Positions 13,852 through 22,080 of a DNA stretch of 23,038 nt are shown in pieces (position 1 is the stretch's first letter; every line of letters starts with the position of its first letter). The notes below the pieces were generated by a model. That model was given only the letters and a program-made list of their open reading frames with translations, had not been told where the DNA came from and did no database searches. The stretch comes from WQZF01 sp031556405. Lineage in GTDB: Bacteria > Pseudomonadota > Gammaproteobacteria > Burkholderiales > Rhodocyclaceae. Location: contig JAVBTC010000140.1 in the NCBI GenBank assembly GCA_031556405.1, positions 1 to 23,038 of the forward strand. Reading direction: 5' to 3'. The position numbers and the translations under genes were made by a program.

Positions 13852-16800
13852 ATGGCCAATTTCTTTATTGATCGCCCGATTTTTGCCTGGGTCATTGCTA
13901 TCGTCATTATGCTGGCAGGGGTGCTGTCGATCATGAAACTGCCGGTGGCGCAGTATCCCACCATCGCTCCGCCCGCAGTGCAGATCAGCGCGGTTTACCC
14001 CGGCGCCTCGGCGAAGACGGTGGAAGATACGGTCACCCAGGTGATCGAGCAGCAGATGAACGGGATCGACAATCTGCTCTATATCTCCTCCACCAGCGAT
14101 TCTTCCGGCAGCGCGTCGATTCTGCTGACCTTCCTTGCCGGTACCAACCCCGACACCGCGCAGGTGCAGGTGCAGAACAAGCTGCAACTGGCGATGCCGC
14201 TTCTGCCGCAGGAAGTGCAGCAACAGGGGGTGAAGGTCGCCAAGTCGACACGCAACTTCATGATGGTGATCGGGTTCGTCTCCGACGACGGCAGCATGAC
14301 CAAGACCGACCTGGTCGACTATATCGCCGCCTATATCCAGGATCCGGTCAGCCGCGTCCATGGCGTCGGCGAAACCATGCTGTTCGGCGCCAAGTACTCG
14401 ATGCGGATCTGGCTCGACCCGGACAAGCTCAACAACTATGGGCTGACCGCCATCGACGTCAGCAACGCGGTCCGGGCGCAGAACACGGAAGTTTCCTCCG
14501 GCCAGCTCGGCGGCGCGCCTTCGATCCAGGGGCAGCGCCTCAACGCCACGATCACGGCGCAGAGCCGTCTGCAGCGGCCCGACCAGTTCGAGCAGATTCT
14601 GCTGCGCGTCAATCCGGACGGTTCGCAGGTGCGGTTGCGCGATGTCGCCCGTGTTGAACTGGGCAGCGAAGGCTACGATATCGACAGCCGCTACAAGGGC
14701 AAGCCGGCCACTGGCCTGGCGATCCGTCTGGGTACCGGCGCCAACGCGCTCGACACGGCCGATGCGGTGCGCGCCAAGATCGACGAATTGTCCGCCTATT
14801 TCCCGCACGGAATGACGGTCGTTTATCCCTACGATACGACACCGTTCATCAAGATTTCGATCGAGGAAGTGGTCAAGACGCTGCTCGAGGCGATCCTGCT
14901 CGTTTTCTGCGTCATGTACCTGTTCCTGCAGAATTTCCGCGCCACGCTGATTCCGACGATCGCCGTGCCGGTCGTGCTGCTCGGCACGTTCGGGGTACTC
15001 GCGGCCTTCGGTTTCTCGATCAACACGCTGACCATGTTCGGCATGGTGCTGGCGATCGGGTTGCTCGTCGACGATGCGATCGTCGTCGTCGAGAACGTCG
15101 AGCGGGTGATGAGCGAGGAAGGGTTGTCGCCGAAGGAGGCGACGCGTAAATCGATGGGGCAGATCATCGGCGCGCTGGTCGGTATCGCGCTGGTGCTTTC
15201 CGCCGTGTTCGTGCCGATGGCATTTTTCGGCGGTTCGGTCGGCGCCATTTACCGTCAGTTCTCGATCACCATCGCTTCGTCGATGGTGCTGTCGGTGCTG
15301 GTCGCGGTGATTCTGACTCCGGCGCTGTGCGCGACGCTGCTGAAACCGGTCGAGAAGGGGCATGGACACTTCGAGGAGCGGCCGGGATTCTTCGGCTGGT
15401 TCAACCACACGTTCAACCGCAGCACTCAGCTCTATCGTCAGTCGGTGCGCGGGATGTTGCGCCACCGTGGAATTTCCTTCCTCTTTTATGCAGCGATTTT
15501 CGCCGGCATGATCTTTCTGTTCATGGTTCTGCCGACCTCCTTCCTGCCGGACGAAGACCAGGGCATTGGCTTGGTCCAGGTACAGTTGCCGTCCGGTTCA
15601 ACGCTGGAACAGACTACCAAGGTGGTCGAGGAGGTCGAACGCTATTTCATGGAAGACGAAAAGGACGCGGTCGAATCGGTATTTACCGTCATCGGCTACA
15701 GTTTCAGCGGTCGCGGGCAGAACGTGATGATGGGTTTCATCCGCCTGAAAGACTGGAGCCTGCGGACGTCCCCCGACCTGAAAATCAAGGCGGTGATCGA
15801 CCGGGCGATGGGGCATTTTTCCCAGATCAAGGAAGCCAATATCTTTGCCCTGGCGCCGCCGGCGATCGTCGAGCTGGGCACCGCCAGCGGCTTTGACTTC
15901 CAGTTGCAGGACCGCGCCGGTCTCGGGCACGACGTTCTGATGCAGGCGCGCAACCAGTTGCTGATGGAAGCGAACCAGAAAAAGGATCTGCTGCTCGCCG
16001 TGCGTCCGAACGGCATGGACGACACGCCGCAATACCGCATCGTCGTCGACCAGGAAAAAGCCAGCGCGCTGGGGCTATCGATTTCCGACGTCAACAACAC
16101 CCTTTCCGCGGCCTGGGGATCCTCCTACGTCAACGACTTCATCGACAAGGGGCGTGTGAAGAAGGTTTACCTTCAGGCCGATGCGCCGTACCGCATGCTG
16201 CCCGGGGATGTGGAGCGCTGGTATGTGCGTAACGCCAAGGGAGACATGGTGCCGTTCTCGGCCTTTTCCACCGGGTACTGGACGTACGGTTCGCCGCGGC
16301 TGGAACGATACAACGGCATGCCTTCGGTGCAGATCCAGGGGAATGCCGTGCAGGGCAGAAGTACCGGGGATGCGATGGCGGCAATTGAGGAAATCGCCAA
16401 GAAGCTGCCGGTGGGCATCGGCTACGAATGGACCGGTATTTCGTACGAGGAACGGCTTTCCGGCGCCGAGGCTCCAGCGCTCTACGCCCTTTCGCTGCTC
16501 GTCGTGTTCCTCTGTCTGGCGGCGCTCTACGAGAGCTGGTCGATTCCGTTCTCGGTCATATTGGTCGTTCCGCTGGGCGTGTTCGGTTCGCTGTCGGCGG
16601 TGTGGCTCATGGGGATGTCGGACGACGTGTATTTCAAGGTCGGTCTGCTCGTCATCATCGGGCTATCGGCCAAGAACGCGATTCTGATCGTCGAATTCGC
16701 CAAGGAATTGCACGAGTCCGGCATGGAGTTGATCGAGGCGACGCTTGAAGCGGCGCGGATGCGGCTGCGTCCGATCATCATGACCTCGCTTGCGTTCGTC

Positions 16801-17040
16801 ATCGGCGTGCTGCCGCTGGCGGTGAGCAGGGGCGCCGGTTCCGGCGCGCAGAACGCGATCGGCGTCGGCGTTGTCGGCGGCATGATCACGGCGACTTTCC
16901 TTGCCATTTTCTTCGTGCCGCTCTTCTTCGTTGCCATCCGGCAGTTGTTCAGAAGGAAAAAAGCCAAAGACGGCAAGGCGCCGCAGGCCGGGGCGCAGCT
17001 TCCGACCGCCTCCGAACCGCCGGTTTCCCAGGAGCATTGA
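13852..17040 (+). CDS. acrB: RND multidrug efflux pump, inner-membrane subunit (HAE1/AcrB-MexB family)
   Basis: A 1062-residue proton-driven pump of full family length. The start MANFFIDRPIFAWVIAI is the classical N-terminus, with AGGAG upstream. The proton-relay pair Asp407-Asp408 lies in GLLVDDAIVVVENVER, at the same numbers as in E. coli AcrB, and the partner Lys941 lies in GLSAKNAILIVEFAKEL. Also present are the PTIAPPAVQISAVYPGA porter start, the INTLTMFGMVLAIG helix and the FVPMAFFGG segment. The large periplasmic loops between TM1/TM2 and TM7/TM8 suit hydrophobic and amphiphilic substrates rather than metals: the sequence is of the HAE1 group, not the heavy-metal CusA type. It is encoded 15 nt after the adaptor gene and 3 nt before the channel gene, forming one operon. 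Substrate range is unknown. Confidence 0.96.
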   Translation: MANFFIDRPIFAWVIAIVIMLAGVLSIMKLPVAQYPTIAPPAVQISAVYPGASAKTVEDTVTQVIEQQMNGIDNLLYISSTSDSSGSASILLTFLAGTNPDTAQVQVQNKLQLAMPLLPQEVQQQGVKVAKSTRNFMMVIGFVSDDGSMTKTDLVDYIAAYIQDPVSRVHGVGETMLFGAKYSMRIWLDPDKLNNYGLTAIDVSNAVRAQNTEVSSGQLGGAPSIQGQRLNATITAQSRLQRPDQFEQILLRVNPDGSQVRLRDVARVELGSEGYDIDSRYKGKPATGLAIRLGTGANALDTADAVRAKIDELSAYFPHGMTVVYPYDTTPFIKISIEEVVKTLLEAILLVFCVMYLFLQNFRATLIPTIAVPVVLLGTFGVLAAFGFSINTLTMFGMVLAIGLLVDDAIVVVENVERVMSEEGLSPKEATRKSMGQIIGALVGIALVLSAVFVPMAFFGGSVGAIYRQFSITIASSMVLSVLVAVILTPALCATLLKPVEKGHGHFEERPGFFGWFNHTFNRSTQLYRQSVRGMLRHRGISFLFYAAIFAGMIFLFMVLPTSFLPDEDQGIGLVQVQLPSGSTLEQTTKVVEEVERYFMEDEKDAVESVFTVIGYSFSGRGQNVMMGFIRLKDWSLRTSPDLKIKAVIDRAMGHFSQIKEANIFALAPPAIVELGTASGFDFQLQDRAGLGHDVLMQARNQLLMEANQKKDLLLAVRPNGMDDTPQYRIVVDQEKASALGLSISDVNNTLSAAWGSSYVNDFIDKGRVKKVYLQADAPYRMLPGDVERWYVRNAKGDMVPFSAFSTGYWTYGSPRLERYNGMPSVQIQGNAVQGRSTGDAMAAIEEIAKKLPVGIGYEWTGISYEERLSGAEAPALYALSLLVVFLCLAALYESWSIPFSVILVVPLGVFGSLSAVWLMGMSDDVYFKVGLLVIIGLSAKNAILIVEFAKELHESGMELIEATLEAARMRLRPIIMTSLAFVIGVLPLAVSRGAGSGAQNAIGVGVVGGMITATFLAIFFVPLFFVAIRQLFRRKKAKDGKAPQAGAQLPTASEPPVSQEH

Positions 17041-17043
17041 GTT

Positions 17044-18564
17044 ATGAACCGCTCTGTCATTCGTTCCATTTTTCCCGTTGCCGCTGTCACGGCGTTGACG
17101 TTCTCGTTGAGCGCATGCATCAACCTGGCTCCCGACTATGAACGCCCGGCGCTGCCGACGCAGGAAGCCTGGCCGGAAGGCCCGTCCTACCGGAGCGTGG
17201 CCTCGGCTCGTCCCGACGAAGTCGCGGTCGCCTATGTCGGCTGGCACGATTTCTTCACCGACGACGCGCTGCGCCGGATCATCGGGATGGCGCTGGAGAA
17301 CAACCGCGACCTGCGCATCGCCGCGCTGAACATCGAAAAAACGCGGGCGATGTACCAGTTGCAGCGGTCGCAGTTGTTTCCCACGATCGACGTGCAGGGA
17401 AGCGGCACGCACCAGCGGACTCCCGGCAGCCTGACGACCACCGGCGACCCGATGACGACGCATACCTATGCCGCCAACGTCGGCGTCAGTTCCTACGAAG
17501 TCGATCTCTTCGGACGTCTGCGCAACCTTACCGACGCCGCGCAGGAAGAATTCTTCGCCACCGGGGAAGCGCGCCGCGCGACGCAGATCAGCCTCGTTTC
17601 CGAAGTCGCCAACACCTATCTCCTGCTTGCCGCCGACCGCGAACGCCTGCAATTGGCCCAGGCCACGTTCAAGAGCCAGCAGGATTCGTACAACCTGATG
17701 AAGAGAAGCTTCGATCTCGGTTCTTCTTCCGCGCTCGATCTGCGGCAGGCGCAGATCAGCGTCGAGGCGGCCCGCGTCGACGTCGCCCGTTATCTGAGCC
17801 AGGTGGCGATGGACGAAAACGCGCTGAACCTTCTGGTCGGCGCGACGCTGCCGTCCGAACTGCGCGCCGACAAATCGCTCGACGCCATCACCATGCTTCC
17901 GGAACTGCCGGCGGGGATTCCTTCCGAAGTGCTGCAACGTCGTCCCGACATTCTTCAGGCCGAGCATCTTTTGAAGGGGGCAAACGCCAGCATCGGCGCG
18001 GCACGCGCCAACTTCTTTCCGAGCATCTTCCTGACCGGCAGCGCCGGCGCGGCCAGTTCCGCGCTCTCCAATCTGTTCAAGGCCGGTTCCGGGGCGTGGA
18101 GCTTCATTCCGATGATCACGATGCCGATTTTCGATGCAGGCGCCAATACCGCCCGTCTGGAAGCGGCCAAGGCGGACGAGAAAATCGCCGTCGCCAGCTA
18201 CGAGAAGGCGATCCAAAGCGCCTTCCGCGAAGTTTCCGATGCCCTGGCCGAATACGGCACCATCGACGAACAGCTCGCGGCGCAGCGCGCGCTCGAAGAG
18301 GCTGCGTCCGAGAGTTACCGCCTGACCGAAGCGCGTTTCAGGAATGGCGCCGATAATTACTTCAACGTGCTTGTCATGCAGCGTGCCATGTATAGCGCGC
18401 AGCAGACGTTGATCGGCGTCCGTTTGGCGAAACAGGCCAATCTCATCACGCTGTACAAGACCTTGGGCGGTGGCTGGCAGGAACACAGCGCCACCCCGGA
18501 AGAACTGGCGGCGCGGCGGATGGAAGGAGAAGGGGAAAACCCGCAGGATGTGCGGCAGAACTGA
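17044..18564 (+). CDS. oprM: RND efflux outer-membrane channel lipoprotein (OprM/NodT family)
   Basis: A 506-residue TolC-like factor. The signal peptide ends in lipobox LSAC (Cys25), followed by INLAPDYERPALP, the typical mature start of NodT-type lipoproteins. Two OEP repeats follow, each with long amphipathic helices: NNRDLRIAALNIEKTRAMYQLQRSQLFPTI and FDLGSSSALDLRQAQISVEAAR in the first, and LQRRPDILQAEHLLKGANASIGAARANFFPSI and YEKAIQSAFREVSDALAEY in the second. The protein would trimerise into a beta-barrel and periplasmic tunnel that takes substrates from the pump encoded just upstream. Its Shine-Dalgarno AGGAG lies inside the end of the pump gene, so translation is probably coupled. 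The operon carries its own dedicated outer-membrane channel, as in MexAB-OprM, rather than borrowing a separate TolC. Confidence 0.95.
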   Translation: MNRSVIRSIFPVAAVTALTFSLSACINLAPDYERPALPTQEAWPEGPSYRSVASARPDEVAVAYVGWHDFFTDDALRRIIGMALENNRDLRIAALNIEKTRAMYQLQRSQLFPTIDVQGSGTHQRTPGSLTTTGDPMTTHTYAANVGVSSYEVDLFGRLRNLTDAAQEEFFATGEARRATQISLVSEVANTYLLLAADRERLQLAQATFKSQQDSYNLMKRSFDLGSSSALDLRQAQISVEAARVDVARYLSQVAMDENALNLLVGATLPSELRADKSLDAITMLPELPAGIPSEVLQRRPDILQAEHLLKGANASIGAARANFFPSIFLTGSAGAASSALSNLFKAGSGAWSFIPMITMPIFDAGANTARLEAAKADEKIAVASYEKAIQSAFREVSDALAEYGTIDEQLAAQRALEEAASESYRLTEARFRNGADNYFNVLVMQRAMYSAQQTLIGVRLAKQANLITLYKTLGGGWQEHSATPEELAARRMEGEGENPQDVRQN

Positions 18565-18604
18565 CGCCGCTTCCTTTTCCCGTTATCGCGCCCGCTTGCC
18601 GGAA

Positions 18605-18652
18605 AATGCCCGGCGCACTGTCGAAAAAGCAGTGCGCCGGGCATTATTTTAT
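18605..18652 (+). terminator. Strong rho-independent terminator of the efflux operon
   Basis: A perfect 16-bp stem is formed by AATGCCCGGCGCACTG (18605-18620) and its complement (18630-18645), with a 9-nt loop and an ATTTTAT tail. The 139 nt from here to the next gene are AT-rich and show no gene. Confidence 0.92.
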
Positions 18653-18784
18653 AAATCAAGTTAAATAACGATTGGTTGTCGTAGTTGGATTAAACCAATA
18701 ATTATTATTTGAATTTGTAATTTTTGCGTCGCCGAAAACCACGGAATCGACAAACTTCCTTCGTGTTGCGCGGGTGCGGCAAAC

Positions 18785-19897
18785 TCAACCGCGGAAGGTT
18801 TCGAGCGCGGCGTCGATGATGCCTTCGCTGCCGCCGCGTTCGACGTACTGGCGGCGCAGGAAGGTGGCGTCATTGCCGGTGCGGACGGTGGCGTGCAGGT
18901 GTTGCAGCGCCGCTTCGCCGTTGAGCGCGGCGGCGTGCGGAGCGAGGCGTTCCAGGGTGTTCAGGATGTCCTCGCGCAGTGGAAGCGGATCGTAGGTTTT
19001 CGGGTGTACGAGGGTGCCGTCGAAGCCGAAGCGGCAGGCTTGAAAACGGTTGTAGTTGTAGACGAGATAGTCGTCCTCGGCGGGCGGCGGATCGGCGCGT
19101 TCGCGCAGAAGACGGCACAGCGCCTGGAGATAGATCGCCAGCGCGGCGGCGTGGTCGACGGTCAGCGGCGTATCGCAGACGCGCAGCTCGATGGTGCCGA
19201 ATTCGGGCTTGGGACGGATGTCCCAGTAAAAATCCTTCATGCTTTTGACGACGCCGGTGTGTTCCATCTTGGCGAAATAGCCGAGGAATTCGTCCCAGGT
19301 CAGCAGGAAGGGCGCGCGTCCGGAAAGCGGGAAGGCGAAGACCGAATTGAGACGCGAGGAATGAAACATCGTGTCGGCGCCCTGGTAATACGGAGAGGAT
19401 GCCGAAAGCGCGATGAAATGCGGCACATAGCGCCCCAGGGAATGCAGCAGATACAGCGCCTCGTCGCCGTCGGTGCAGCCGAGATGGACATGCTGGCCGA
19501 AAACGGTGAACTGTTTCGCAAGGTAGCCGTACAGCGTGGAAACCTGCCGGTAGCGCGGCGTATGCGAAATGCGGCGTTCGCGCCATTTCTGAAAGGGGTG
19601 GGTGCCGCCGCCGCAGATGCCGATGTTGAGCTTGTCGCCCGCTTTCAGCAGGGCGTCGCGGATCTCGTGCAGTTGCGCGAGCAGCGCGCCGTGGGCGGTG
19701 TGCGGATCGGTGGCGATTTCGACCATGCTTTCGGTGATCTCGTGCGTCACCGTGCCGGGGAAATTGCGCCGGCGCAGGAGATAGAGAAGATCGGGGCACG
19801 CCGGCGCGAGGTCGAAGTCGGCCGGGTTGATGAGTTGCAGTTCGAGTTCGACGCCCAGGGTGAGCGCGGTCGAGTTTTTGAATGGAACGAGGGGCAT
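18785..19897 (-). CDS. ybdK: YbdK-type carboxylate-amine ligase (glutamate-cysteine ligase 2 family)
   Basis: A 370-residue ATP-grasp-like ligase of the GCS2 family. Motifs include GVELELQLIN (15-24, metal-binding glutamates), HEITESMVEIATDP (52-65), GGGTHPFQKW (96-105), GQHVHLG (134-140), SASSPYYQGADT (165-176) and FGTIELRVCDTP. E. coli YbdK has weak glutamate-cysteine ligase activity in vitro, and the physiological product is uncertain; family members couple a carboxylate to an amine using ATP. Length and N-terminus are standard. The gene starts 36 nt after the cation:proton antiporter gene on the same strand, so the two are probably co-transcribed. No third gene of a known gamma-glutamyl pathway is nearby to suggest the substrate. 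Confidence 0.9.
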   Translation of the reverse strand: MPLVPFKNSTALTLGVELELQLINPADFDLAPACPDLLYLLRRRNFPGTVTHEITESMVEIATDPHTAHGALLAQLHEIRDALLKAGDKLNIGICGGGTHPFQKWRERRISHTPRYRQVSTLYGYLAKQFTVFGQHVHLGCTDGDEALYLLHSLGRYVPHFIALSASSPYYQGADTMFHSSRLNSVFAFPLSGRAPFLLTWDEFLGYFAKMEHTGVVKSMKDFYWDIRPKPEFGTIELRVCDTPLTVDHAAALAIYLQALCRLLRERADPPPAEDDYLVYNYNRFQACRFGFDGTLVHPKTYDPLPLREDILNTLERLAPHAAALNGEAALQHLHATVRTGNDATFLRRQYVERGGSEGIIDAALETFRG

Positions 19898-19933
19898 GGC
19901 GGCTTACCTGGCAGTTTTTCTGGCGGTTTTTCT

Positions 19934-21175
19934 TTACGGCTCTTTTTCCGGTTCCGCCGTCCGCACCGCCGTCTCTTCCAGCGCCTCGGGTTCCGTGTCG
20001 AGCGGCGACAGTTCATTGGCCCAGATCAGCGCCAACTGGGTCATGACCGGGCCGAGCACCCCCAGGAGCAGGACGGCGGTTTCCAGCACGGAGAATTGTT
20101 CGACGAAGTGAACGCCGAGGTGGCGCGATTGTTCCAGGAGCAGGACGGCGAATACCGACAGCGGCATCATTCCCAGCCCGGTCAGGATTCCCTTGCGCCA
20201 GGAAATGCCGGTCAGCCGGGAAAACAGCGCGATGGCGCCGGTTTTCCCGATGAACCGGACGACAACGAGCAGCAGCGCCAGTTCCGCGCCCGCGGCGACC
20301 TGTTTCCAGCTCAGCGTCGCCGAGACGAAGACGAAGAGCAGGACGGTCAGCAGATCGCCCAGGGTGCCGAAATTGCGCTGCGCGCGATTCAGCGCGACGC
20401 GGCGGTGCCGTGCGGTGAGGCCGAACGTGAGCGCCGCCAGGACCGGGGAAAGCGTATAGAAATAGGTGACGGCGACCAACGCGATCACCGTGAGCGCGAA
20501 CGCCAGCGTGGCATCGCGCCCGAGGTCGCCGATGCAGCGCAGCAGGCCGGGAACGAGAACGCCCATCAGCACGCCGAGCCCGGCGGAAACGACGAGGACG
20601 GCGAAGCCGTACCAGGCGGCGCTTCCGACGCTGTTCGAGGTCTTGAAGAGCCAGAATGCGATCAGTATCTTGAACGCGAGCACCGCCAGCACGGAATTGA
20701 ACACCGAGAGATGCAGAATGCGCTCGGTGACCTGCCCCGCGCTGCGCTGCTCGTTGACGACGCGCAGAATGCCGGCGGGCGAGGAGGACATCGACAGCGT
20801 CGCCAGCAGCAGCGAGGTCAGGAGCGGCGCGCCGAACCAGCGCGCGACGAAATAAACGGCGGTGAAAGTGACGGCGGCTTCGACCAGCCCGGTGACGCCG
20901 AGCCAGGGATTGTTGCGCAGCCAGCGCAGGTTGATGCGATAGCCGAGTTCGAACAGGATCAGGCCGAACGCGACGTTGGCGAGCAGGATGACGGTGCCTT
21001 TTTCCACCGGCGGCAGGAAACCGGTCTGCCCCGGCGCCAGCACGAAGCCGACGAGTCCATAGAAGACGATACGCGGCAGGTCGGTGGCGCGGTAACCGAG
21101 TTCGCCGGCGATCCACGCCAGAAGCAGCGCAAGCGGCCAGGCGAGGTCAGAAGCGAGAGGGAACGGTAAGGACAA
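19934..21175 (-). CDS. Cation:proton antiporter, CPA2 (Na+/H+ exchanger) type
   Basis: A 413-residue membrane protein with about 12 hydrophobic helices and the CPA2 look: LPRIVFYGLVGFVLAP near the N-terminus, FGLILFELGYRINLRWLR, SLLLATLSMSSSPAGILRVV in the core helix region, and SPVLAALTFGLTARH, FVSATLSW and FIGKTGAIALFSRLTGISWRKGILTGLGMMPLS. No C-terminal RCK/TrkA-N domain is present, so it is shorter than KefB/KefC; the tail is acidic (LDTEPEALEETAVRTAEPEKEP). The TTG start at 21175 follows GGAG at 6-nt spacing and gives a natural first helix. The frame continues upstream through AFLS repeats to 21448, crossing the neighbouring gene's terminator, so I do not accept that extension. Transported ion (K+ or Na+) is not decidable from sequence. 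Confidence 0.8.
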   Translation of the reverse strand: MSLPFPLASDLAWPLALLLAWIAGELGYRATDLPRIVFYGLVGFVLAPGQTGFLPPVEKGTVILLANVAFGLILFELGYRINLRWLRNNPWLGVTGLVEAAVTFTAVYFVARWFGAPLLTSLLLATLSMSSSPAGILRVVNEQRSAGQVTERILHLSVFNSVLAVLAFKILIAFWLFKTSNSVGSAAWYGFAVLVVSAGLGVLMGVLVPGLLRCIGDLGRDATLAFALTVIALVAVTYFYTLSPVLAALTFGLTARHRRVALNRAQRNFGTLGDLLTVLLFVFVSATLSWKQVAAGAELALLLVVVRFIGKTGAIALFSRLTGISWRKGILTGLGMMPLSVFAVLLLEQSRHLGVHFVEQFSVLETAVLLLGVLGPVMTQLALIWANELSPLDTEPEALEETAVRTAEPEKEP

Positions 21176-21205
21176 GGGAGACTCCGTGCCGGTCCGGCGG
21201 GAAAA

Positions 21206-21285
21206 AGAAAGAAATGCAGAAAGAAATGCGGAAAGAAATGCGGAAAGAAATGCGGCGGAAAGAAACGCGGCAGAAAGAAACGCGG
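21206..21285 (-). repeat. Tandem 12/15-bp repeat just upstream of the antiporter gene
   Basis: About six copies of a unit like AAAGAAATGCGG (plus strand) stand head to tail. Most are 12 bp, and two are 15 bp with an extra CGG or CAG. On the minus strand all unit lengths are multiples of three and translate as AFLS or AAFLS, in frame with the antiporter. It lies 30 nt upstream of the TTG start and could affect leader structure or spacing. Confidence 0.85.
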
Positions 21286-21356
21286 CAAAACATACGGAAA
21301 AACATACCGCAATTGCGCGAAAGCGGCAAAGCGGAGTGTGACGGAAAAACAGGGAC

Positions 21357-21385
21357 AAAAAAGCGCCGTGTAACCGGCGCCTTTT
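21357..21385 (-). terminator. Terminator of the first small secreted-protein gene
   Basis: On the minus strand GCGCCG and CGGCGC pair around a 6-nt loop, extended by a G.T pair and an A-run against a T-run of six. It sits 17-45 nt after the stop at 21402 and separates that gene from the antiporter gene. Confidence 0.75.
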
Positions 21386-21401
21386 CGTCCCGATGGGGTG
21401 T

Positions 21402-21899
21402 TTATCCGAGAATTCCGCCCACGGTATAAAGGTTACGGTAGTGCGCACTGTTGCCCAGCAGATCCTCGCACGCTTTTTCCGCCGTATCGCCGACTCCGTA
21501 GCCGGTGAACACCATCGTTCCTTTCAGTCCGGAAAGATCGGTGGGTGCCGTCACCAGCGGAATCGCGAGGTCGGCGGTTTCCGTGCCGCGATAATAGGCG
21601 GGCGCGTTGGCGCAGCCGGTGAAGTGTTGCCAGTTGCCCTTCCCGTCAAGGAAGAAAAAACTGCCGTCGGGCAGCATCACGGCGGCAAAAACGGAGAGCG
21701 TGTCGCTGCGGCTGTCCTTGGCGCTGACCAGCGCCTGGATGGATTGGCTGGTGATCGGGCCGCTGACCTCGATGCTGGTGGTAAAGCCGGTATCCGAGGC
21801 AGCGGGAGAGGTGGATTCCGCCATCGCGGTAGCGGGGAGAAGCAGGGCGCAAGCGGTGGCGATCAGGGTTTTGGAGATTTTGGAGATAACAGGGGTCAT
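21402..21899 (-). CDS. Small secreted protein of unknown function (paralogue A)
   Basis: A 165-residue protein. ATG 21899 has a strong AAGGAGG and begins a Sec signal peptide (basic MTPVISKISK, hydrophobic TLIATACALLLPATA, likely cleavage after AMA-27). The mature part of about 138 residues contains IEVSGPITSQSIQA, FFFLDGKGNWQHFTGC, PAYYRGTE, IPLVTAPTDLSGLKGTMVFTGYGV and ACEDLL. It has exactly two cysteines, Cys96 and Cys144, at the same places as in the neighbouring gene's product, suggesting a disulfide and a periplasmic or secreted location. I recognise no enzyme motif. The LSGL-x-GT and GYG pattern recalls short beta-rich modules repeated in larger betaproteobacterial surface proteins, but this is memory, not a search. 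The gene has its own ribosome site and terminator. Confidence 0.8.
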   Translation of the reverse strand: MTPVISKISKTLIATACALLLPATAMAESTSPAASDTGFTTSIEVSGPITSQSIQALVSAKDSRSDTLSVFAAVMLPDGSFFFLDGKGNWQHFTGCANAPAYYRGTETADLAIPLVTAPTDLSGLKGTMVFTGYGVGDTAEKACEDLLGNSAHYRNLYTVGGILG

Positions 21900-22030
21900 T
21901 TTAGCCTCCTTTTGTTGCAGCGGGGTTGAAAAAACGCAGCGGCACCGCGCGAACGCTACGCGCTGCGGTGAACCGGTCCGCCGCTGGTACGAGGGCGGAC
22001 GTTCCGGCTTGAAACAGAGAGGACAGCGTT

Positions 22031-22065
22031 CCGCGCCGCGAAAAACGACGTAAAAAGCGGCGCGG
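22031..22065 (-). terminator. Long inverted repeat after the second secreted-protein gene, possible terminator
   Basis: CCGCGCCGC and GCGGCGCGG (22031-22039 and 22057-22065) are perfect complements around a 17-nt loop. It starts 16 nt past the gene's stop on the minus strand. No T-run follows the stem; T-runs lie inside the loop instead, so termination is uncertain. Confidence 0.45.
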
Positions 22066-22080
22066 CAGAGCAAACGATGA

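Noticed and set aside
13138..15465. 775-codon open frame on the minus strand across the efflux adaptor and pump genes
   Set aside because: It is antisense to two well-recognised genes and is His/Arg/Asp-rich with no domain pattern; it is a shadow of GC-rich codon use.
18893..21169. 758-codon open frame on the plus strand opposite ybdK and the antiporter
   Set aside because: Both minus-strand genes have clear family motifs; the plus frame is Arg/Gln/Glu-rich low complexity without a credible start or domain.
21176..21448. N-terminal extension of the antiporter to 21448
   Set aside because: It would run through the terminator and 3' end of the neighbouring secreted-protein gene and adds repeat-coded AFLS residues not expected in this family.
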